A stretch of DNA of 64,000 nucleotides from Riptortus pedestris. Its lineage: Eukaryota > Arthropoda > Insecta > Hemiptera > Alydidae. A program made the position numbers and the translations under genes. The stretch lies in assembly GCA_019009955.1 (NCBI GenBank), contig CM032233.1, forward strand, positions 96,380,001 to 96,444,000, written 5' to 3'. Below the pieces are notes generated by a model that had not been told where the DNA came from, ran no database searches, and saw only the letters and a program-made list of their open reading frames with translations. Numbering within the stretch: position 1 is the stretch's first letter; every line of letters begins with the position of its first letter. Shown piece after piece: positions 34,790 through 45,500 of this stretch.

Positions 34790-35055
34790 GAGTTGGGTAC
34801 ATTTCAGTGAATTGAAAGTTGACAAAAAAAATAATTTTTAATTTTAATTTCAATTAAAAATTAATGGTAATTAAATGTATAAATCAATTGCAATTTACCA
34901 TTAATTTTTCAGTTGTTAATTGAAATTTATTCAATTTCAATTAACAATTAATGGTATAAATCAATTGCAATTGACAATTGATTTTTCAGTAGTTAATTGC
35001 AATTAATTCCATTTTGATTAACAATTTATTGAATTGGAATTGAGATTTCATTGGA
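34790..35055 (+). repeat. hAT-like end with AATTGAAATT subterminal repeats
   Basis: CAGAGTTGGGTACATTTCAG at about 34790 resembles the end of the complete hAT at 45911 (CAGAGTTGGGCAGTAGTTAA). It is followed by many AATTGAAATT / CAATTAACAATTAATG-type repeats to about 35050, as the complete element has GTAGTTAACTA repeats. No opposite end or 8-bp duplication was found, so it may be a solo or truncated end. Confidence 0.45.
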
Positions 35056-35059
35056 TTAA

Positions 35060-35830
35060 GATGATATAAAAAGGGATTGGTGAAATAGGACATCCTCTTT
35101 CCCCAACTAAGATTACTTTCCGTAAACAAGTTAATCCTAAGTTGTCTGATCCTATTTGCAGTCCATTATTGGGATCAGTTTAGTTAATTAGTTAGATTGT
35201 GCTGTGTTAGCTATCAAGTTAGCAATTGTTTGGTCTCAATGCGAAATAGATTTCATCAACAGTGAGGAACCTAGAAGATACGCACGTCTGATGATTTTTT
35301 CTTTAAAATCCTAATCCTCTGATAAATTTTTTGCCCAAAAATTGATAAATTTATGCCCATAAAATATTTCAACAATATATATTATTTCATCATTAACTTG
35401 AACATAATTTAATTGGTTACCTTTACAATATTTGAAAATTATTTAGTTATGGCTCAATTTTATTCAATAATAATTTTTACTGACTCTCATCATTGAGAGA
35501 TTTATAGTCTAATATAAATAGCTAGCCTCTTTAAAACTCTATAAATTTTCAGCCCTCAAAAATTTATTATTTTATAATTAATTAAATATGCTTTTGCCAC
35601 CTATAAAATATTATTATTAGGGGGTTATATTTTAACACCGGGATGCAAATAATATAATTAATAGAGCTTGCTTGTCTTGCATAGCAAGGAAGTTTTACCT
35701 CAATCTCAGGAGACATAATATTTTATTATGAGAATGAATATGAATATTCATGCTCATGTTGACCCTTGTTTACCTTGTTCCCAGGCGTCATAATATTTAT
35801 TTTAGGCCAACAGTTAGCCAAATTATAGAA
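35060..35830. other. Unassigned DNA
   Basis: AT-rich, no gene or repeat recognised. Confidence 0.3.
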
Positions 35831-36760
35831 TAGGGCTATTCCGAGCTAGGACTAGGAAATTCCTAGGAGCCAACTATTGGTCAGGGGAGTTGTAGAGGCT
35901 TCTCTATGTGGAGTCCTACAATGAAGAAAAATTTCTTCTGCCCTTATACCTATTTAAATTTAGTTATTGGATGCTCCTTTGGGCCAAACTGCCCGTTTGG
36001 GCTCCTCCTTTGATTTAAATTTTTTCTATGCATATGCCATACAATTTAAAATATCAAGCTGATTAAATTTAGTACTACTTATGGGTGGACTACTAAGAAT
36101 TCTAAGGATTCCACTTAATAAAGTTGTTCCTTATTAAAATCAGGCTTATATCTGCTCTGGACTTGGTTTTTATCCTGATAATAATTAAGTTTAAGATAAT
36201 TTGTATTATGACCTAATCTCTGATTATTTTTATTACTGTATTGGGCATATTTTCATATGCCATTTACACTTTCTAGGATAATTTCTATTTCATTATCGAA
36301 TTTTCGAATCTCTGAATATTTAGTTACATAGTCTGCTTACTCCCAAAAGGCTTCCTCAGCCTTTTGTCGTCAATGGATATAATCTATTTTGTATTGAAGT
36401 TTTGTTTGCAGTGCTCTATTTTAAAAGAGTATCTCTTACTTTCTCAAAAGTTAAATTAGGAGTAGTTAATAAATGTTTTAGCACCACTTGTATCTTGGAG
36501 AAAGTTAAACTTTCAAATATCTTATCAAACTGAGTGGGCTTAAGATTATTTATTTCATAAAATCCCTCTAAAAATTCCAAATTTGGATGAGGGTCACTGG
36601 TCTGAAAAGTTGGTACATTACTTAAAAGTATCAAAATAGGGAGAGAATTTTTTAAAAGGTTCTGTTGGTATTCTTAAAATATCTTGCAAAAGGGTATAAC
36701 ATCTAGATGGAGGTATAACTCCACAAACTGGGTTGCCTCACCTGATCCTCTAAGGCAGGA
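35830..36760 (-). pseudogene. Possible LTR-retrotransposon gag relic
   Basis: The minus strand has a 72-codon frame (36634-36416) with PTFQTSDPHPNLEFLEGFYE and SKIQVVLKHLLTTPNLTFEK, and neighbouring frames with PPSRCYTLLQDILRIP. The sequence style resembles retrotransposon gag capsid regions, but no protease, RT or integrase lies nearby. Low-confidence family call. Confidence 0.3.
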
Positions 36761-37139
36761 ATTTTCAATTGGGACATTTTGTGATCATTTACAAATTTTC
36801 TACAAACTCCAACATGACTCCTAAGCACTCAGTAAGTTTGAAAAAATTGGAGTGAAATTCAGTTAAATTGCAAATGTTTTTTTTTTTTTTTTTGCAACGT
36901 AACTTATTTTTTCAAAGCCTCTGCACAGATTAAAGAATTGTTGAATGGGTGATAGTCCTGTTTAGCAGTCATATTGGGTTGATCAGCATCCCTGATGAAA
37001 GAGAAGAAGTAACGTTGGTAAAACCAATAACAGGACACCAAATAAAATTATCTGAACCTTCCTAACTACTAATTACAATGAATTGGATAAATAATCAGTT
37101 TTTATTAAATACATTTCAAAATATTAAATTTTCGATGTA

Positions 37140-37549
37140 TTGAATTTACGCTTATCGGTAAAACGCTCGCTAAAATTAATCGTCGTTAATAGGCTTAATT
37201 TACACTACGTTAACATAAGAAAACGATAATTTCTCCAACAAAATCATTTTTTGTTATATATGCAACTGTAAACAGAAAATAAAAGTTGATGATATTGGTG
37301 GATATACAATTATTTTAGAATCCCAAACAATTACTTGCGATGTTTCTCAAGGTCCCAATATTAGGTCCATTACTCTTTTTAATAAACATAAACGATTTTC
37401 TAGGTATCCTTAAACCCACAAAATCTATTCTTTCTGCTAATGATACCAGTATAAATATAAAAAGTACTGGCTTTTTACTATATATATATATAGTATTTTT
37501 ATTAAACACTAGATAATTTTAGCGAGCATTTTACCAATAAGCGTAAATT

Positions 37550-37552
<3 letters not shown>
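37140..37552 (+). mobile_element. 413-bp TIR element containing a reverse transcriptase fragment
   Basis: Both ends read TTGAATTTACGCTTATYGGT inward for 39 bp with two mismatches (37140-37178 and 37552-37514), each next to TA. About 37180-37475 inside is near-identical in type to the minus strand at 40500-40190. It encodes KIKVDDIGGYTIILESQTIT, a VSQG turn, then (after a shift) LFLININDFLGILKPTKSIL and a SAND where an active RT has (F/Y)ADD. The element is therefore a TA-targeting non-autonomous DNA transposon with a non-LTR retrotransposon piece inside. Confidence 0.75.

Positions 37553-37608
<56 letters not shown>
37553..37608. repeat. (TA)n microsatellite
   Basis: TA tract directly abutting the right TIR of the element at 37140-37552. 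Confidence 0.95.
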
Positions 37609-37609
<1 letters not shown>

Positions 37610-37611
<2 letters not shown>

Positions 37612-38185
37612 TGTTTTGCTGAGTTCAAAGGCGCTGTACCGAGTCAATAAAATGTAGTGGCTAATCAAAAAAGGATGATTACACACCCTGTTTCCACTTG
37701 TAGCGATCTGGCTGTGGCAATGCGTTGGGGAGGCTGAAAAAATAAAATTCCCACAACCAAACCACTTACAAAGAAATTAAGAAAGGAAAATTCACCAACA
37801 GTTAACGCTGATCAAAATTAAATAAATACAAATTTATTCTTAATCAAATAAATAAACTTAAAATAATAATATACAATATGTTGCCCTGTTTATAACAATG
37901 ACTCTTCATAAGAAAGGGGGGAGAAGTTAAAATTAGAAAATTGAGAAAAAGTGTTCAATTATTGATTAAAACTGGGCATAGTTTTAGAGAATTGGTGTGA
38001 AATAAAAAAAGGTTTTATAAATGGGTAGTGGAATTGCCTGTAATTGCTGCATTTTCCAATTTGGGAAATAATTTTACGAAAGGATAGGCCAGATGATAAG
38101 TAGTATTGGATTTCTCATGAGGAATATTGCTGTATAAATCATCACTGCATATTGCGAATTAAACAATACTCTTTATAATGTACCA
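37610..38185. other. Unassigned DNA
   Basis: No gene, tRNA or named repeat recognised. Confidence 0.3.
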
Positions 38186-38340
38186 AGTTTTATAAATTTC
38201 GGTTCAGTAGTTTAGGCGTGAAAAGGTAACAAAGGCAAAAATTGTTGGTATCGATTCAATTCCATGTGAAACGAAAAAGTATCATGAAATATTTTAAAAA
38301 ATATCAATGTACAGACAGCTTATAATTTTATATATTTGTA
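38185..38340 (+). repeat. Tail of three-unit element, plus orientation
   Basis: Matches the tail of copy 1 (3440-3615): TTCGGTTCAGTAGTTTAGGC, AAAAGGTAACAAA, CATGTGAAACGAAAAAGT and CAATGTACAGACAG. It faces the inverted copy beginning downstream, so two partial copies lie tail-side to tail-side. Confidence 0.65.
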
Positions 38341-38559
38341 TTAACAAAACGTCACATAATTAAATTTCTCCTTCCCTTCTTCCATTTATAAAAAGTAAAA
38401 TATTTATTATTTATTTACAAATTCTTTTACTTCAATTATTTACAATTTCCTACCCCCTTTTCTACCATTTTATAAAAATTTTCTTTATTGTTATTGGAAT
38501 TCAGAAACTTGAGCTACAGTATAACGGAGATATTGCGATCTATATATAGGCTTATTATT

Positions 38560-39452
38560 ATTATTATAACCCCCATACTCCTTATATAGTATATAAGGGA
38601 AGCCTGAAATTAAAAATAGCGATATTTCGTTTTATATTGGTTTTTCGGCAAATATGCACATAATAAAAGTTGTTTATTTTGTTATTTAGAGTAACTTTTG
38701 TCATATACACTTTTGTCGTATACCAAAGTTTAAATGCGTTATACGCTAAAAATTATAGCGGGAGTCAACAATATTATTTGCCAAAAAAGACTCAACCGAA
38801 CTAAATAAAACTCGGTATGTGTATTAGCAGTGAGGCCTTCATTATAATAAGCCATACCAACATTTCTATGGACGGGCAGGAGTGGGGGTTATAAGGGAAG
38901 CCTGAAATTAAAAATAGCGATATTTCGTTTCCTATTGGTTCTTCCGCAAATATAAACATAACAAAAGTTGTTTATTTTGTTATTTGGAGTAACTTTTGTT
39001 ATATACACTTTTGTCGTATACCTAAGTAAAAATGAGTTATACGTTAAAACTTTAGCGGGAGCCAACAATTTTACTGGCACTAACGGCTGAACCGAACTTA
39101 ACAAAACTCGGTATGTCAATTAGCATTAATTCTTCCATTATTATAAGTTATATTAAAATTTTTAGGTTCCAACGGGAGGGGGGTTATAAGGGAGGCCTGA
39201 AATAAAAATTCACCATATTTACATGTATAAGAGACGGGAAATATAAAAATATCCAAGACTATAATTAATAATCGATAAGAATTATCGAACAAATAATTCT
39301 ATTATTAGCAAATCACCGGCAACGACGGGTATCAATCCTAAACACTGGGACGGGTAAATGTTAAAATGTTGTGCAATGTAAAGCCTGCTAAAAAATACCA
39401 TCTCCATTCAGCCTCAAATGAATTCCCGGGCGAAGCCGGGTATCTGAGCTAG
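38560..39452 (-). mobile_element. Dispersed three-unit repeat element, copy 2
   Basis: The reverse complement begins CTAGCTCAGATACCCGGCTT with the CCCGG-CTTCGC-CCGGG hairpin, then units with GTTTCGTATT-free spacers, the AACAAAAGTT...AACTTTTGTT dyad and GCCTCCCTTATAACCCC blocks (near 38590, 38900 and 39190 on the plus strand). Its head again abuts a TA tract (39455-39512). Confidence 0.65.
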
Positions 39453-39453
39453 T

Positions 39454-39454
<1 letters not shown>

Positions 39455-39512
<58 letters not shown>
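39455..39512. repeat. (TA)n microsatellite
   Basis: TA tract at the head of three-unit element copy 2. Confidence 0.95.
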
Positions 39513-39515
<3 letters not shown>

Positions 39516-39689
39516 CATACATTTTTATATTATTGGCTTTGTTATTAGTCTCAAATTTATTAAACAATGATTAGCTTTATAAATTATGAGGAACTTGTCC
39601 CTACCTTAAAGAGATAATGTACTTGTTCATAAATTATTTTTGACCGTTTTTTATGAAAAATATTTTGTAGTTTTATTCAATTTTTTTAT

Positions 39690-41056
39690 GGCACCCTATT
39701 TACATATATTGAAGGAAATTCATTATTTTTCAGTACTTTGAGTGGCCGAAAGGAGTCTCTCGACTTTCTGTTGAATATAAACACTATTGCTCTCTTCTGC
39801 AATTTAAATATTAAATTTGGATTTTTTGAGTTACCCTAATGCATAATGCCATAAGTTAAACGACTGTGGGTATAACCATAGTATATTAGTAATATAGTTT
39901 CCATAGAAAGATATTTCTTAGCACATTTTAATTAGAAGCAAAACGATTTTCGTTTCTTACTTAATTCTTCGGTATGATCAAATCAGTCTAAGCTTTTGTC
40001 CACAGTCAGTTTTAAAAACTTAATCATGGGGACCGATAAAATTTCCCCATTATTTATTGATGTCACTCCAGAAGAATGTAAGCAATGTTTGTTGTAATCT
40101 AGACTATTTGTTTCCGACAAGCTCGTTGATAGCTTATTGGCCCTTCACCTATCACATAATACATTAATAGCAACATAACCATGCTGTTGTAGTTGTCGCA
40201 GGCCAGAACCTTTTATATTTATACAGGTATCATTAGCAGAAAGAATAGATTTTGTGAGTTACAGGTTAGTGAGTTACCTGGCAAGTCTTTTATGTATATT
40301 AAAAAGAGTAATGGGCCTAATATTGGACCTCGAGAAACATCGCAAGTAATTGTTTGTGATTCTAAAATAATTGTATATCCACCAATATCATCAACTTTTA
40401 TTTTTCGTTTACAGTTACATATATAACAAAAAATGATTTGGTTGGAGAAATTATCGATTTCTTATGTTAACGTAGTGGAAATTAAGCTTATTAACGACAT
40501 CTGTACCAGATTTCTCTTTGAGATTTAATACTGAATGCACTATGATCTGATTCCACGCTTAACACTATTCCAGAAATATTTTATTTTGTTCTTCTGTTTA
40601 TCAATTTTATTTTTGCAGTGAACTTTTTTTGCTGCATCTAGAAAACGACTATAGATACGTCGATATTTATTTAAATAATTATAGAAATTATTTAGGAGGG
40701 AATGTGAACTGGCTTTAATTTCATGTAAAACTTTAAGCGTATTCCTAGGCCCGCAATAAACCGTTCTTTATTTTCCTTGAGAGTCGTACACTTCGTCTGT
40801 GGCCTTTTTAAAGGCACTGTTATTTGCGTACTGTAAGTTTGCTTTGAAAATATGCGTACATACTGCTTTCAGTCGTTGATACATTACTCAGACATAGTCC
40901 ATCATATTTCAGCGCATTATTAAGCTCTTCTAAATTAGTTTGTTTTATGTTTCTAAAGCAATGTTTAGCTTTTACTGTTTGGGAATGTATTTTTTGCGGA
41001 AAAGTAAATTCTATCCCTTTGTGATCTAAGCTACCTGAATGTATGACATTGATCAT
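39690..41056 (-). mobile_element. 5'-truncated non-LTR retrotransposon
   Basis: Read on the minus strand from 41056: SGSLDHKGIEFTFPQKIHSQ (end of the endonuclease domain and linker), a degraded finger region, then KIKVDDIGGYTIILESQTIT, RGPILGPLLFLIYIKDLPGN (RT turn and block, about 40350-40270). The thumb region follows with NSSGVTSINNGEILSVP-like and MIKFLKLTVDKSLD, then LQKRAIVFIFNRKSRDSFRP (about 39790-39730), the C-terminal hallmark of this group. Stops interrupt it and the (F/Y)ADD Asp pair region is shifted, so it is dead. The 5' end coincides with the tandem array starting at 41059. Confidence 0.78.
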
Positions 41057-41058
41057 TT

Positions 41059-41940
41059 AGGTTTAGCTATTTTATGGCATGTTTTAATTACTTTATGTAA
41101 ACAAAATTCTATTAAAAATGAAACAGTATTTACAAAACCCAATAAAATTGAAGAGAGTAATAAATAAATAAGTAATGTCATTTTAGCCAAAAATCAAGTA
41201 TTTGTTATTTTTTGTAAACAAAATTCTATTTAAAACTGAACATATCAGTACAAAAATCCAAAATAGTAATAAGAAAATAAATTATGGCATTTCAGCCAAA
41301 ATATTAAGGTTTAGTTATTTATTGCAAACGAAATTCTTTTAAAAATGAATCAGTATTTACAAAACCCAATAAAATTGAACAGAGTAATAAATAAATAAGT
41401 AATGTCATTTTAGCCAAAAATCAAGTATTTGTTATTTTTTGTAAACAAAATTCTATTTAAAACTGAACATATCAGTACAAAAATCCAAAATAGTAATAAG
41501 AAAATAAATTATTGCATTTCAGCCTAAATATTAAGATTTAGTTATTTTTTGTAAACAAAATTCTACTAAACATTAATCAATCTTTACAAAAATCCCATAA
41601 AACATTAAACAAATAAATAATGTCATTTTAACCTAAAATCAAGTTTAAGTAATTTATTTTAAACAAAATTCCAATAAAACTAAATCAGTCTTTACAAAAT
41701 CCAATAGAGTATTAACTAAATAAGTAATGTAATTTTAGCCAAAAATCAAGTATTTGTTATTTTTTGTAAACAAAATTCTAATAAAAATGAACCACAAAAA
41801 TCCCTTAGAGCAGTAAAAAAATAAATAATAGCATTTTAGCCAAAATGTCATGTTTTAGTTATTTTTTATAAACAAAAATCTTTTTAAACCTGAATTAGTT
41901 TACCAAAATCTAATAGAGTAGTAAAACAATAAATGTATTC
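41059..41940. repeat. Tandem array of about 112-bp units
   Basis: About eight units, each with GTAAACAAAATTCTA, then a CAGTMTTTACAAAA-like patch and ATGTCATTTTAGCCAAAA. Units 1/3 and 2/4 are nearly identical pairs, so a two-unit block of about 225 bp was duplicated. Later units are more diverged. It ends about 530 bp before the NCKAP1 start codon. Confidence 0.88.
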
Positions 41941-41944
41941 CAAG

Positions 41945-42473
41945 CTTCAACTGTTGAGCAAGCAGATAAAAACAATTCATTATTTTAATCTATAACCACA
42001 AACTCTATTAAATGATCGGATTCAACGGTCGTTTAATTATAATAATTTCTTTCCTCAAGAAAGTAATACATTCTAAACCATTTTTTAGTATAAAAAATTG
42101 GTTTCCATTTACTTATCAGTAAATTCAGTAGCGTTACTAATCAGATGAGTAATAGGCGAATCATAATATCGGGTGATAACATTCAAGGTCAAGCCAAGTA
42201 GCAACGGGGTTTGACGCTGCCGTCTTCTTTGGTTTGTTCTCAAAAACCTGAGATTTCCTCTAGTTATAACCTCTTTTGTTTAGATGTTTTGATTATCAGG
42301 TTTAGTTTTTAGTTCTAAATTATTTCCTGCCTGTGACCAAGTTCGTGAATTACTTATTATTTAATACATTTAGATACAATGAACTAACTGGAATTGAGGA
42401 TACTTTTATATTTGGGTTCGGCAATTTTTAAAATGTTCTTTTTAAAGTGTTGTTCGTTATAAATTAAATAAAA
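41945..42473 (+). promoter_or_regulatory. NCKAP1 upstream region and 5' leader
   Basis: Non-repetitive stretch between the tandem array and the start codon, with a GC-richer patch at about 42175-42250. Promoter position is inferred from location only; no convincing TATA box or initiator can be singled out in such AT-rich DNA. Confidence 0.3.
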
Positions 42474-42578
42474 ATGTCGAGGCCTATTAATCCTTGTCAA
42501 AAGAAATTAGCTGAAAAGCTAATTCTTGTTAATGATAGGGGAATTGGCATGCTTACTAGAATATATAATATAAAGAAG
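42474..42578 (+). CDS. NCKAP1: NCKAP1 coding exon 1
   Basis: Residues 1-35, phase 0 end. [19 protein letters not shown] is nearly invariant across animal NCKAP1/Hem proteins. Donor AAG|GTAGGT. Confidence 0.94.
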
Positions 42579-45500
42579 GTAGGTTGTTTATTAATTTTTT
42601 TTTTACTTCTCAGAATTTCTAACATTACATGACTTACAATTTTGGCATGTTCTTGCTTTTAGAAATTTTTAAAAAATAATTTATCTGTGCTGAACATGTA
42701 TGTGAGCCCTTATTTTTGGTTTACAATTTTAGTTGCACCATTTTGTTATATCAAAAAATGGAAAAGATTTATTTTGAGTCTTTGAAGCAGCCAGCCTAGT
42801 GGTGTATCGTATAGTTGAAGGAATGGTGGGGAGTACATAGTATTCTGTCTGCCTATTTTTCTTCAATTTAACATTATTCGACTCCTTTTCATCCAGAATG
42901 AAGAAATATATATTTATATTTTTTTCAATTCGTGATATTAACCTCGCTGCTTGCTATTCATGATGTTGGATATGTCCATTTAAATATTTTGTATTTAGTT
43001 ATCTGAAAATTTATGTGTTGAGGCAAGCATTTAATTGAGGTAGAATGAGTAATGTTGGGCGTCGGCTATTTCTACAAACTTTATTTGTGCTCTTTCTAAT
43101 CACTTGGCTGACTGTGTGTGTAATCTTGAATGAAATGTGTAAAGATCTAATAAAATATTAGCATGAAAAGTTTTTTTTTTAATTTGATTTTATTTCTTCG
43201 AGTGATAAGTGTGATGGAATTATCTCCTCACATATTTGTTCACAAATTTTATTTGTATTTGAACTGCAATTGTCAATAAAAGGAAATTAGACAAATCACA
43301 ATAAATTGTCTGATGAGGATTAATGACAATAAATTGTCTGGTGACGATTAATGACAATAAATTGTCTGGTGACGATTAATGACAATAAATTGTCTAATGA
43401 GGATTAATGACAATAAATTGTCTGGTGACGATTAATGACAATAAATTGTCTGGTGATGATTAATGACAATAAATTGTCTGATGTCTGATGAGGATTAATG
43501 ACAATAAATTGTCTGGTGATGATTAATGACTATAAATTGTCTGGTGACGATTAATGACAATAAATTGTCTGGTGATGATTAATGACAATAGATTGTCTGG
43601 TGACGATTAATGACAAACTACATAATGTGCTGTTTTTATTTCACTTTATGTAGGATGTGCTAAACACTTACACTTAATGCAACTCTCTTTACACCAATAG
43701 TCCACAATTCTTGAACACTCCTCAGCGGTACCATTTTTCAAATACCTTCCTTTAATTTTTTCCCTCTTAGCCAATGGTCTAATTTTTGTTTTATATAGAA
43801 CAATACTCCACACTTATATGTTGTAAAGTTACTATTTTGTTTCCCTATATATTTAGGGTGGCTTTTTTCCAATGGTAAATCACTCACTAGCTTCTATGCT
43901 AGAGTCTCAAACCCCGGGCTATTTTATGCTAGAGGCAAGTTCAAACCCTGGGATCACTCTAAATTTTATTTAATTGCAGTCGCTGGGCTTTAGGTTTTGA
44001 TTTATATCCATTCCTGTGGTGACCACTCAGCTGTTACTAAATTGAGTAGCTACTTGAAGAAGTAGCTATCTTTGGTCTGTAGTTCCTCCTAAGTACGGCT
44101 GGGAATGGGTCAAGCTGACCACTTGAGATCTCACAAAAGGTGTATGGCAGACCTTGGACTTTCATGAGGTTTTGAGTCAAAGATTTGGTTAGTTATTAGT
44201 AATGTGGACATTTTGCTACTGAGTCTTAGCAGGATGGGTTATCTACGGGTTACCAACATTTTTTAGTATGGTTGGTATTAAGAATTTTATTTAGTTTGTT
44301 GGCCACTAAATAAATTCCAACTTCCCATATGGTAACCGAACCCACGACTCTCAGTTTACCAACTTTATAAATGCCTTCACTCACATGGCTAACCTGAGCT
44401 CCCTAAAGATTTGATATATGCGTATGTATTTAATGTATGTATTTATTTTGCAGAGCGTATATTAAAACATAAAACAGGTAATGCTGGGATAAAAAAAACA
44501 CAACTAAAACAAGGGGTTGTGTGATTATGGCCCAGAGAACTATGGAGGCAACAATGTAGTTGGTATTCAAAAATTAGGGGCTTAGAAGTGAGAAAAGTAC
44601 GAAAATTATAACGAAATAAGTTCCTCACTCAGACTAAAAATGTTCCCATTCGACGAGGTATACTTATTCATGTCTGGAACAGGGCAGAGGTCAGATGGAT
44701 TTCATGGAAATGAGGAGAGGCATAGGGCATCATTTTAGGTGTGTTGGAGATTTAGCTTATTTGAATCAGATTTAAAACATTGAATTTGAGTCTAAAAATA
44801 TGAAACTGATTATATTCAATAGCCTACTTTTTGAAAGATGAACAAAAATGTTATTACATGCCAGGTCTTATAAATGTTATGCTAATTAAATAGTAAACAT
44901 TAAAAATATAGGATATCCATTGAAAATTGGAAAATAACATTATGGAGGGGAAAAAAATAAAGAAAGAAATTTAATTTGTCACGGATTCCAAAATTTTGTT
45001 AGTTAGTGACACCAGAGAAACTTGCCATCATATCTAAAATTTAACCCTCCTTAAAATTTGGTATAGCTTCAAAACAAATCTAGAAGAAGATAAAAAGTAC
45101 CTTGTACATATGTTTAATTTAATAGGATAATTAAACTGCTAACTGAGCTGCCCTAATTAAACACTTTCTCTGCCATTTTAAGTGATATAAAACTAATTAG
45201 GGCCAGAACTTTTTTTGTGAAAATAGAAATAAAAATTGATTTAATTTTCAAAATTTTACATAAATAGTTTGCACTGATGTCAATCACTTGGCAAAATATT
45301 AATATGGGTTGATGATGGGTTCATTGTAAAACAAAAAAAATAATCATTATTTGTTTTTCATTTATACCCTGATTTTACCCTATAATATATCAGATTAGGT
45401 AAGGTAGATGCACTGAAAGGTTGTTATCAAGAAATAACTGGGGACCCAGGTTGGCCGTGTGAGTTAAGGCGTTGGTCTTAATCTCACGTGGTAGACCTAG

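Noticed and set aside
43298..43612. CRISPR-like regular array or tandem hammerhead ribozymes
   Set aside because: Units are head-to-tail without spacers, so not CRISPR. Some units contain CTGATGAG, but no GAAA follows and no stem II forms, so not hammerheads.
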